Assembly: GCA_002426275.1 (NCBI GenBank)
Contig: DIPB01000125.1
Coordinates: 31,517-38,790 of the forward strand
Length of the DNA stretch: 7,274 nt
Reading direction: 5' to 3'
DNA from: Firmicutes bacterium UBA5499
GTDB lineage: Bacteria; Bacillota; DTU084
The notes under the pieces were generated by a model. It made no database searches. It had not been told where the DNA came from and saw only the letters and a list, made by a program, of their open reading frames with translations. A program made the position numbers and the translations under genes. This document shows positions 1 through 5,764 of the stretch, one piece after another (the stretch's first letter is position 1; each line of letters starts with the position of its first letter).

Positions 1-315
1 CCGTCTCAGACGGAGCCGCCTGCGCCGCTTGCTCCGTTTCCGGAATTTGATGCTCCGCCTCCGCCCTCTCCACTTGAGGGATTGGTGCTGCGGGGAGTGG
101 TGGAAAGCGCGGACGGCAGGCTTGCCTTGCTGGCCGGGCCCGATTTTCCTCCCGTCTATCTGGCTGAAGGGCAAAGACAGGGAAAGGTGAAAGTGGAAAA
201 GGTCGGTCCGGATTGGGTGGAGATTAGCGCCGGAAAAGAAAGGAAAAGGTTGACATTGCCGGGGGAGTTTTCCGTTGAGCCCCTGAGAGAGAGAACAGGC
301 GGTGGTCAGAAATGA
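1..315 (+). CDS. PilP/GspC-like periplasmic pilus or secretion protein, 3' part
   Basis: The reading frame is open from the first base to a TGA at 313-315, giving 104 residues of a protein whose start lies outside the window. A proline-rich stretch (about residues 1-26) is followed by a small beta-rich domain: L-V-L-R-G-V-V-E-S, then G-R-L-A-L-L, a V-Y-L-A-E-G-Q turn, V-x-K-V-G-x-D-W-V-E-I and a closing L-T-L-P-G. This pattern of short strands, with a 'GVV...alA.l......V..G......V..i..d.V.i' spacing, resembles the homology-region domain of PilP (type IV pilus) and GspC (type II secretion), inner-membrane proteins whose periplasmic domain contacts the N-terminal rings of the secretin. The immediately downstream, overlapping secretin gene supports this. 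An internal TTG at 82 could start a 77-residue protein, but it has no good ribosome site and the frame continues upstream. Family assignment rests on pattern and context only; PilP versus GspC is undecided. Confidence 0.66.
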   Translation, partial: PSQTEPPAPLAPFPEFDAPPPPSPLEGLVLRGVVESADGRLALLAGPDFPPVYLAEGQRQGKVKVEKVGPDWVEISAGKERKRLTLPGEFSVEPLRERTGGGQK

Positions 316-2888
316 AATTGACAAAATGTATTTTTTTGGTAATCATTGGCGCCCAGCTGAGCTTCGCCGCTGAAATTTCCCTGAATTATCGCGATGCGGA
401 GATCGATCAGGTTTTGCAGTTCTTCAGTCTGGCAAGCGGCAAGACCATCGTCAAGGCGCCTGAAGTGAAAGGGACTGTAACCATTATCAGCCAGAGCAAA
501 GTGAGCTTAGAGGAAGGCTTTGAGATCCTCAAGACGATTCTCTCGCTGCGAGGCTTTACCATCATTGAGGAAGCAAATTTGATTAAAGTGGTGCCGCTGG
601 AGAAGGCCATCGGTCAGGGAACGCTTGTGGTGGGGAAACTGCCCCAAGGGCAGGCGGACGAGAGTCTGGTGACGCAAATTCTGCCGCTGAAGACACTGAA
701 GGCTAAAGATGTGGCCAGGGAACTGCAAAGCCTCTTTCCCAGTCCGGCCTGCGCGATAGCCCTGGAGAGCAGCAATGCTTTGCTGCTGACGGATCGCCAA
801 TCTCATCTCAAACAGCTGGAACAGATCATCGAGCAGCTGGAAGCGGAGATCACGCCCGGCTCAAGGCCGCGCACTGAAGAGTTGGCGCTGCCTTTTCGAG
901 TGATCCGCCTTAAGCATGTGGATGCGGCGCTGATGGCTCAGCAGCTTGCGCCGCTGCTTACCCAGCCGCTGGCAACTGCGGCTCAGACAGGGCTGCAGCC
1001 TGGCCGGATAGTCGGCCAGGGGCTTGCGGTTCCTCAGCAAGCTGAAGGCCTTACGCAGGGGATTTCGGGAAATATATACCAACAATTGTCCCAAGCTGTT
1101 CAAAACAGAAGCTTGGTGGAAAACCAAATCGTGGCCGACACCCATACCAACTCCGTGATCGTCACCGGTTCCAGGCAAGTGCTGGAGCTGATCTCACAGA
1201 TCGTAGCTCAGCTTGACGTGCCTGTGGCTGAGGAAGAGAGCGTGCGCAAAGTGGTGCGGCTGGCGTATGCCGACGCCCAAAATGCGGTGAATATCCTCAA
1301 TACCATCTTCGGCGACTCTAAAACCACGCGCTTGGTGGAAGCGCAACCGGTCGCCAATTCCACCGGACAAAATTTTCAGCGGACGCAAAGGCAGCAAGCG
1401 CTATCAAGTTTGCTGGAACAAGCGCAAAGGCCGCAACAGGTAGAGCCGGCGCAAAACTCTTCCGCAGCCAAAGCGCGATTTGCCGCGGATAGCACCACGA
1501 ATTCCGTGGTGGTGACCGCGCCCGCTTCGCTGAGCGATGAGATCGTGGAGCTGTTGGCGCAATTAGATCGGGAGGCTGCCGGCGGGACTGAGTTGCAGGC
1601 TACGGCTGTGTTCAGATTGAAAAAGGGCAATGCCAGTCAGCTGGCAGATATGCTCAACCAAGTTTTAAATCTTTCCTATCGCTGGAATCAGTCGGCAGGC
1701 ACAGTGGAGCCAGATACCCTCAAAGAGCTGCTGGCTTCGTTGGGACTGGATCCGGCCACTGTTTTCGCCTGGCCTTCCGGCTCCCAAGTGCGGGTGGCGG
1801 CAGATGTGGCCAGCAACTCGCTGGTGGTGACCTCTTCCCTCTCCGCCATCGCGCAGTTGGAAGCTCTGGTGGCGTATTTGGATCAGGAAGGCGCGCCTGC
1901 AAGTTCGGTTTTCGTTTATAAACTGCAGAATGCCAGAGCATCGGAACTGGCCAAAACCCTCACCGATCTGTTCGCAGCCTCCGGTTCCAGTTCCAACTCC
2001 GGCTCACGGCAGCAAAATATAAGAATCTTAGGCTATCCCACTTTTGGGCAAACTATCTCTTCAGGAAGCGCTAATGAACAGACCATCCGGGTGGTGGCGG
2101 ACGACGTGAGCAATTCCCTTCTGCTGGCTGCGGCGCCCCAGGCTTTGGCCGAGGTGAAGCCCATCATCGCACAGCTTGACGTGATGCCTCCCCAGGTGCT
2201 CATTGAGGCTGTGGTGATGGAGGTTACCTTGGATGAAAGCACTAATCTGGGACTCGAACTTTCCTTGAATCTTCCCGGAGGCAGCGGCCAGATTGGCTGG
2301 GGGAGCAACTTGGGATCTGGCTTGCGGTACAGCACCATTGACGGAAACCTCTCCGCCACCATTCAGGCGCTCAGCCAATCTTCTCAGGTAGATATCCTGG
2401 CCACGCCTAAGATTGCCACTGCCAACAATAAACAGGCCTCCATCAAGATTGGCCATCAATTTCCCTATCTGACCAGCTCTAAGGAAGGCGAAGACGGGAA
2501 AGTCCAGAATTTCTATACTTACAAGGACGTGGGCATTCAGTTGGAAGTTACCCCTAGAATTTGCGAGAGCGGCCAAATCGCCCTGGATGTCTATCAGACC
2601 AGCAATAGTTTTGCCAACGACGTGACCATCGAAGGCGGCAGCGTGATCGCCCAGAGAGAGGCCAAGACTTCTGTGATCGTCAAGGACGGGCAGACCATGG
2701 TGATCGGCGGCATGATCAAAGATGATTCCAGCGTTTACACCAGGAAGGTGCCGCTTTTGGGCAGCCTGCCGGTGGTTGGGTACCTGTTCCGGCGCCAGGA
2801 AACTGTCAAGAACAAGACGGAGCTTGTGGTCTTTATCACTCCCCGCGTTGTGCGGGAGCAGACAGAAGACAGTCCGTCGCAAGAATAA
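312..2888 (+). CDS. Secretin (GspD/PilQ superfamily), outer-membrane channel with five N1-type domains
   Basis: This 858-residue protein should form the multimeric outer-membrane channel of a type IV pilus or type II secretion machine. Residues 1-19 are a Sec signal peptide (K2, K5, hydrophobic 6-14, likely cut after S-F-A19). Residues 21-98 match an N0 domain (I-S-L-N-Y-R-D-A-E-I, G-T-V-T-I near 54, L-x-V-V-P near 92). Residues 121-623 hold five N1/NolW-type repeats. The secretin core starts at V-L-I-E-A-V-V-M-E-V (629-638), continues with V-D-I-L-A-T-P-K-I (693-701), A-S-I-K-I-G (709-714), the gate-like G-I-Q-L-E-V-T-P (741-748) and D-G-Q-T-M-V-I-G-G (792-800), and ends with the signature V-P-L-L-G-S-L-P-V-V-G-Y-L-F (813-826) and E-L-V-V-F-I-T-P-R (837-845). 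Most GspD/PilQ proteins are about 650-770 residues, so it is long because of the extra repeats. There are no AMIN domains, usual in proteobacterial PilQ, and no obvious C-terminal pilotin-binding S-domain. The ATG overlaps the previous stop (ATGA), so translation is probably coupled; only a weak ribosome site precedes it. Secretin identity is near certain; the system it serves is not. Confidence 0.95.
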   Translation: MKLTKCIFLVIIGAQLSFAAEISLNYRDAEIDQVLQFFSLASGKTIVKAPEVKGTVTIISQSKVSLEEGFEILKTILSLRGFTIIEEANLIKVVPLEKAIGQGTLVVGKLPQGQADESLVTQILPLKTLKAKDVARELQSLFPSPACAIALESSNALLLTDRQSHLKQLEQIIEQLEAEITPGSRPRTEELALPFRVIRLKHVDAALMAQQLAPLLTQPLATAAQTGLQPGRIVGQGLAVPQQAEGLTQGISGNIYQQLSQAVQNRSLVENQIVADTHTNSVIVTGSRQVLELISQIVAQLDVPVAEEESVRKVVRLAYADAQNAVNILNTIFGDSKTTRLVEAQPVANSTGQNFQRTQRQQALSSLLEQAQRPQQVEPAQNSSAAKARFAADSTTNSVVVTAPASLSDEIVELLAQLDREAAGGTELQATAVFRLKKGNASQLADMLNQVLNLSYRWNQSAGTVEPDTLKELLASLGLDPATVFAWPSGSQVRVAADVASNSLVVTSSLSAIAQLEALVAYLDQEGAPASSVFVYKLQNARASELAKTLTDLFAASGSSSNSGSRQQNIRILGYPTFGQTISSGSANEQTIRVVADDVSNSLLLAAAPQALAEVKPIIAQLDVMPPQVLIEAVVMEVTLDESTNLGLELSLNLPGGSGQIGWGSNLGSGLRYSTIDGNLSATIQALSQSSQVDILATPKIATANNKQASIKIGHQFPYLTSSKEGEDGKVQNFYTYKDVGIQLEVTPRICESGQIALDVYQTSNSFANDVTIEGGSVIAQREAKTSVIVKDGQTMVIGGMIKDDSSVYTRKVPLLGSLPVVGYLFRRQETVKNKTELVVFITPRVVREQTEDSPSQE
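672..2180 (+). repeat. Five tandem N1/NolW-type domain repeats within the secretin
   Basis: Protein-level repeats seen by aligning the secretin with itself. Each begins with a strand and helix of the type (I/V/F)-(R/K)-L-x-x-x-x-A-x-x-(A/L)-x-x-L and ends with (V/A)-A-D-x-x-x-N-S-(V/L)-(V/I)-V-T followed by a helix ending in A-x-L-D. Approximate residues: 121-178, 195-303, 312-420, 430-525 and 532-623. The first unit is compact. The other four carry extra sequence of roughly 25-55 residues, rich in Gln, Ser, Asn and Ala, between the first helix and the second conserved strand. The DNA copies are diverged, so this is an old domain duplication rather than a recent nucleotide repeat. Confidence 0.8.
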
Positions 2889-2893
2889 TCGCG

Positions 2894-2929
2894 CGGCCCT
2901 GGTCTGCCAAGACCCGGGCCGTTTATTTT
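2894..2929 (+). terminator. Rho-independent terminator after the secretin gene
   Basis: The stem is CGGCCC (2894-2899) and GGTCT (2901-2905) pairing with AGACC (2910-2914) and GGGCCG (2916-2921). There is one T/C mismatch between the two stem blocks and a 4-nt loop GCCA. TTTATTTT follows at 2922-2929. The hairpin begins 6 nt after the secretin stop codon, so it should end the upstream secretion/pilus transcript and insulate the sugar operon. Confidence 0.9.
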
Positions 2930-2958
2930 GCAAAGAAAGTGGCGATTTCAAGGAGGAG

Positions 2959-2986
2959 TTTGCGGCATTGTGTGGAATACTATAGT
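2959..2986 (+). promoter_or_regulatory. Putative sigma-A/sigma70-type promoter for the sugar operon
   Basis: A good -10 box, TATAGT (2981-2986, 5 of 6 to TATAAT), lies between the terminator and the regulator gene. The best -35 candidates are poor: TTTGCG (2959-2964, 16-nt spacer) or TTGCGG (2960-2965, 15-nt spacer). Transcription would start near 2992-2995, leaving a leader of about 40 nt before the TTG start. The only other place to start this transcript after the terminator is further inside the same 105-nt gap. A weak -35 would fit a promoter that needs help or is tightly controlled. Confidence 0.45.
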
Positions 2987-3009
2987 GAAGTCAACAGTAA
3001 ACCACAAAA
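2968..3009 (+). promoter_or_regulatory. Operator-like imperfect inverted repeat over the -10 box
   Basis: The core arms are TGTGGAATACTAT (2971-2983) and ACAGTAAACCACA (2994-3006), complementary at 10 of 13 positions. Extending outward to 2968-2983 and 2994-3009 gives 12 of 16. The spacer is 10 nt, so arm centres are about 23 bp apart, roughly two helical turns, as expected for a dimer binding on one DNA face. The left arm runs into the -10 box TATAGT and the right arm covers the expected start site, so bound protein should block transcription. The obvious candidate binder is the DeoR-type protein encoded immediately downstream. Confidence 0.55.
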
Positions 3010-3020
3010 ATACACATTAA

Positions 3021-3025
3021 AAGGA
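3021..3025 (+). promoter_or_regulatory. Ribosome binding site supporting the TTG start of the regulator
   Basis: AAGGA ends 9 nt before the TTG at 3035. The nearest in-frame ATG (3056) lies inside the conserved N-terminal helix of DeoR proteins and has no comparable site, so TTG is preferred. Confidence 0.7.
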
Positions 3026-3034
3026 TGAAAAGAA

Positions 3035-3796
3035 TTGATAGCGGAAGAACGGCGAATGCGGATCATGGAGCTCTTGCGGGAGCGAAAAAGCGTTGAGATC
3101 GCGGAACTCAGCCAGTTGTTTATCGTTGCGCAAGAAACCATTCGCCGGGATTTGAAGAAGCTGGAAGAAGAAGGCCAGCTGAAGCGCACCCATGGCGGGG
3201 CGACCACCGAGGGTAGGCAGACTATCGCGCCGCTTTCCGCTAGAGCGGAGAGCAAGAGGGAAGAAAAAGAGCGCATCGGCCGCAGAGCTTTAGATTTTGT
3301 GAAAGAGGGAGACCGGATCATCATCGACGGCGGCACCACCACGCTGCAGCTGGCCAGGGCGCTGCAAAGCAGCAGACGTCAGTCTGTTGTTGTGACCAAC
3401 GCGCTGAACATCGCCTTGGAATTGGCGGGCAGCCCCGAGCTTACGGTAGAGATGGTGGGAGGGACGCTCTCCGAAAGCAGCTTGACGCTTTTGGGGCCCG
3501 AGGCCGAACGAGCGTTGGTTCACTACCGGGTGAACACAGCGTTTCTGGCTGCCAGCGGCGTTACAAGCCAATGGGGACTGGCTATTTCCAATAGCTTTGA
3601 AGCTGCCGTGAAACAAGCGATGATGGAGGCAGCAGGGGAGGTCGTCTTGCTGGTGGACTCAAGCAAGCTGGGCAAAGAGGGACTGGTATCGTATGCTCCT
3701 TTGAGGAAAGTGGCTAGAATAATCACAGACAAAGGCGCGGATCCCAAAATCATTGATGCCATCGCCCGATCGGGCGTGGATATAGAATTAGTTTGA
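3035..3796 (+). CDS. DeoR/GlpR-family transcriptional regulator
   Basis: A 253-residue protein, the usual length for the family. The N-terminal winged helix-turn-helix runs from E-E-R-R (4-7) through V-E-I-A-E-L (20-25) to the recognition helix E-T-I-R-R-D-L-K-K-L-E (34-44) and the wing K-R-T-H-G-G-A (50-56). The C-terminal sensor domain shows I-G-R-R-A (81-85), the phosphate-pocket motif D-G-G-T-T-T (98-103), V-V-T-N-A-L (119-124), G-G-T-L (142-145), L-G-P-E-A (153-157), and D-S-S-K-L-G (208-213). Known family members repress sugar or polyol operons and release DNA on binding a phosphorylated sugar. Here it is the first gene of an operon with an isomerase-like enzyme, a dehydrogenase and a sugar kinase, and an inverted repeat overlaps its own promoter, so it is inferred to be an autoregulated local repressor. 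The TTG start may hold its level low. Family is certain; effector unknown. Confidence 0.95.
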   Translation: MIAEERRMRIMELLRERKSVEIAELSQLFIVAQETIRRDLKKLEEEGQLKRTHGGATTEGRQTIAPLSARAESKREEKERIGRRALDFVKEGDRIIIDGGTTTLQLARALQSSRRQSVVVTNALNIALELAGSPELTVEMVGGTLSESSLTLLGPEAERALVHYRVNTAFLAASGVTSQWGLAISNSFEAAVKQAMMEAAGEVVLLVDSSKLGKEGLVSYAPLRKVARIITDKGADPKIIDAIARSGVDIELV

Positions 3797-3801
3797 GGAG
3801 G
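3795..3801 (+). promoter_or_regulatory. Strong ribosome binding site for the GTG-start TIM-barrel gene
   Basis: GAGGAGG overlaps the TGA of the regulator (3794-3796) and ends 10 nt before GTG at 3812. It fixes the unusual start and indicates co-transcription with the regulator. Confidence 0.85.
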
Positions 3802-3811
3802 TTGATTTATC

Positions 3812-4729
3812 GTGCGCGAATCTTGGCATTCCTATTTTAAGCCAGGGATAATTCATTTCATGGCCTATCCGGCGACGATGAAAGGCGACGGGCCAATCTT
3901 GGAGACTTTGGAGAAGATCGCAACCGACGAGTTCTTTACCGCCGTTGAGGTAACCTGGATTAACGATCCGCAGGTGAGAAAGGACGCGGCGAAACTGCTC
4001 TCTGCCAGCCAGTTGGAAGTGGCCTTTGGAGCCCAGCCGATGTTTTTGACCACCAAATTGGATCTGAATGCTTTGGATGGGCAGGAGAGAGCTAAAGCGG
4101 TTGCCCAGTTAAAGAAGGGAATCGATCAAGCCCAGGAGCTGGGCGCCAGGCGCCTGGCCTTCTTGAGCGGCTGGGATCCCGGCGCGGACAAGCGCGCTCA
4201 GGCCACAGATTTGCTGGCGGAATCCGTAACGGAAGCCGCGGCTTACGCCAAAGAGCGGGGGCTTTCGCTGAGCATGGAAACCTTTGATCGGGAGGTAGAC
4301 AAAAAATGCCTCATGGGTCCCAATGCCGAATGCGCTGCCTTTGCCAAGAGAATCCGCCAGGCGGGCTTTCCCGACTTCGGCCTGACGGTGGATTTGAGCC
4401 ATTTCCCAATTCAATACGAAAAAACCCGCGATGCGCTGCACACAGTGAAAGATTATGTGGTTCACGCGCATATGGGAAATTGCGTGCTGAAGGAAGGCAG
4501 CGGCGCCTATGGCGACTCTCATCCTCGCTTCAGCCTGCCTGAAGGCGAGAATGGGGTGGAGGAACTGGCAGAGTACCTGCGGGGCTTGTTCGAGATTGGC
4601 TTTTTGGCGGCAGGAAAAAAGCAGCTGCCAATCGTCAGCTTTGAGGTCAAACCTTTGCCGGGCGAAAGCTCGGAAATCGTGATTGCCAACGCCAAGCGCA
4701 CATTGACTTTGGCTTGGAGTTTAGTTTAA
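3812..4729 (+). CDS. Sugar phosphate isomerase/epimerase-like TIM-barrel protein
   Basis: A 305-residue protein of the xylose-isomerase-like/AP-endonuclease-2 fold, a soluble barrel that usually binds a divalent metal and moves a carbonyl or inverts a carbon in a sugar. The likely ligands are spaced as in ketose 3-epimerases: E156 in S-M-E-T-F-D, D194 with H197 in V-D-L-S-H-F, H220 in V-H-A-H-M-G-N, and E278 in S-F-E-V-K-P. H237 in D-S-H-P-R-F, followed by P-E-G-E-N-G, matches the late loop of this family. E46 in V-E-V-T-W ends an early strand. Length is slightly above the usual 260-300. It lies 15 nt after the regulator and 12 nt before the dehydrogenase start, so it is an operon member. All expected metal ligands are present, so it should be active. 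Substrate cannot be read: tagatose/psicose-type epimerase, hydroxypyruvate isomerase-like or inosose-related activities are all possible. Confidence 0.88.
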   Translation: MRESWHSYFKPGIIHFMAYPATMKGDGPILETLEKIATDEFFTAVEVTWINDPQVRKDAAKLLSASQLEVAFGAQPMFLTTKLDLNALDGQERAKAVAQLKKGIDQAQELGARRLAFLSGWDPGADKRAQATDLLAESVTEAAAYAKERGLSLSMETFDREVDKKCLMGPNAECAAFAKRIRQAGFPDFGLTVDLSHFPIQYEKTRDALHTVKDYVVHAHMGNCVLKEGSGAYGDSHPRFSLPEGENGVEELAEYLRGLFEIGFLAAGKKQLPIVSFEVKPLPGESSEIVIANAKRTLTLAWSLV

Positions 4730-4733
4730 GGAG
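4728..4733 (+). promoter_or_regulatory. Ribosome binding site that selects ATG 4742 for the dehydrogenase
   Basis: AAGGAG lies 8 nt before ATG 4742. An earlier in-frame GTG at 4733 overlaps this site and so cannot use it; it would add only three residues (M-K-K). The ATG also matches the usual M-x-K-V-F-V-T start of the family. Confidence 0.8.
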
Positions 4734-4741
4734 TGAAGAAA

Positions 4742-5716
4742 ATGCAGAAAGTATTTGTCACCAGAAGAATTCCCGAACCGGGGCTGGAAATGCTCAGGGC
4801 GCGCTGTCAGGTGGAAGTGAACCCGGAAGATCGGGTGCTGAGCAAAGAAGAGATCATCGAAGGGATCCAGGGAAAAGACGCGCTTTTGTGTCTGTTGACA
4901 GATGAGATCGACGAGGAGATCATGGATGCAAATCCCAATTTGAAAGTGATCTCCAACTACGCTGTGGGTTTCAACAACATCAAAGTGGCGGAGGCCACCC
5001 GCCGCGGCCTGCCGATTACCAACACTCCCGGAGTGCTCACTGAAACAACGGCGGATATGGCCTGGACGCTTCTGATGGCGGCGGGCAGGAGGCTGGTGGA
5101 AGCAGATAAGTTCACCAGGGCCGGCAAATATAATGGCTGGGGCCCCATGTTGCTTTTGGGCTACGATATCTACGGTAAGACCTTGGGTCTGGTGGGGTTA
5201 GGCAGGATCGGCGAAGCCATGGTCAAGCGCGGACATGGCTTCGGAATGAAAATCCTCTATTTCGATGCCAATCGCAGGAGTCCCGAGGAAGAAAAGGCCT
5301 TAGGCATTGAATACAGGCAGCTGGATCAGCTGTTGGCGGAAGCGGATTACGTTTCTTTGCACGTGCCTTTGCTTTCCAGCACGCATCATCTGATCAGCCA
5401 GCGGGAGTTTGGGCTCATGAAAGAAAGCGCGGTCCTCGTCAACTCAGCCCGCGGCCCCATCGTGGATGAGAAGGCTCTGGCCAAAGCCCTGAAAGAAGGG
5501 CAGATTGCCGCCGCAGGCCTGGATGTTTACGAGAACGAACCAGCTGTAGAGCCGGAGTTGCTCGGCCTGGAGAACGTGATTTTGGCGCCGCATATCGCCA
5601 GCGCCACTCGGGAGACCAGGACCAAGATGGCTACTATGGCGGCGGAGAATTTGCTGTCTGTACTGGACGGCAAAGTGCCACCCAACATAGTCAATCCTGA
5701 AGTTTTCAATAAATAA
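4742..5716 (+). CDS. D-2-hydroxyacid dehydrogenase (glyoxylate/hydroxypyruvate/2-ketoaldonate reductase type)
   Basis: A 324-residue NAD(P)-dependent enzyme that interconverts a 2-keto acid and the D-2-hydroxy acid in the cytoplasm. It begins V-F-V-T-R-R-I-P-E-P-G, as in GyaR-type glyoxylate reductases. It has S-N-Y-A-V-G-F-N-N-I (71-80), N-T-P-G-V-L-T-E-T-T-A-D (94-105), the G-W-G-P-x-L-L-L-G-Y-D-I-Y-G-K-T block (132-147), the Rossmann G-L-G-R-I-G (152-157), N-S-A-R-G-P-I-V-D-E (234-243), D-V-Y-E-N-E-P (261-267) and P-H-I-A-S-A-T (283-289). Predicted catalytic residues are R237, E266 and H284, all present. D175 at the end of the second Rossmann strand suggests NAD(H) over NADP(H), though R178-R179 follow. 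Length is normal. In a sugar operon the substrate may be a sugar-derived keto acid (hydroxypyruvate, glyoxylate or a 2-ketoaldonate) rather than a housekeeping metabolite. Family is very sure; substrate is inference. Confidence 0.94.
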   Translation: MQKVFVTRRIPEPGLEMLRARCQVEVNPEDRVLSKEEIIEGIQGKDALLCLLTDEIDEEIMDANPNLKVISNYAVGFNNIKVAEATRRGLPITNTPGVLTETTADMAWTLLMAAGRRLVEADKFTRAGKYNGWGPMLLLGYDIYGKTLGLVGLGRIGEAMVKRGHGFGMKILYFDANRRSPEEEKALGIEYRQLDQLLAEADYVSLHVPLLSSTHHLISQREFGLMKESAVLVNSARGPIVDEKALAKALKEGQIAAAGLDVYENEPAVEPELLGLENVILAPHIASATRETRTKMATMAAENLLSVLDGKVPPNIVNPEVFNK

Positions 5717-5722
5717 CACGAT

Positions 5723-5750
5723 CGCCAGGGCTTGCCCTGGCGTCTTTCTA
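5723..5750 (+). terminator. Intra-operon hairpin with weak T-tract (attenuator-like)
   Basis: A perfect 8-bp stem CGCCAGGG (5723-5730) / CCCTGGCG (5735-5742) with loop CTTG (the closing C and G could also pair) is followed by TCTTTCTA. It starts 6 nt after the dehydrogenase stop and ends just before the kinase ribosome site. The T-run is short and broken, so it may only partly terminate, or protect the upstream mRNA end. No clear new promoter fits between it and the kinase ATG, so some read-through is expected. Confidence 0.6.
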
Positions 5751-5764
5751 GAGAGGGGAAGAAC

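Noticed and set aside
2061..2951. A 296-codon open frame on the minus strand over the end of the secretin gene
   Set aside because: It lies opposite a well-conserved secretin core, has no recognisable protein motif, and reads through the terminator region; it is a mirror effect of codon bias.
2950..2985. Strong Shine-Dalgarno-like AAGGAGGAG followed by TTG and a five-codon frame ending TAG (possible leader peptide)
   Set aside because: The spacing to TTG is long, the frame is tiny, and it lies upstream of the expected transcription start, so the message would not include it.
3025..3096. 23-codon frame from ATG 3025 overlapping the regulator start
   Set aside because: The ribosome site abuts this ATG without the needed gap, and the peptide has no features; the same site is well placed for TTG 3035.
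4145..4158. Perfect 14-bp palindrome GCCAGGCGCCTGGC
   Set aside because: It encodes part of a normal G-A-R-R-L-A stretch in the TIM-barrel gene, far from any start site; GC-rich Ala/Arg codons explain it.
4733..4741. GTG 4733 as start of the dehydrogenase
   Set aside because: It overlaps the ribosome site AAGGAG, which is ideally spaced for ATG 4742 instead.
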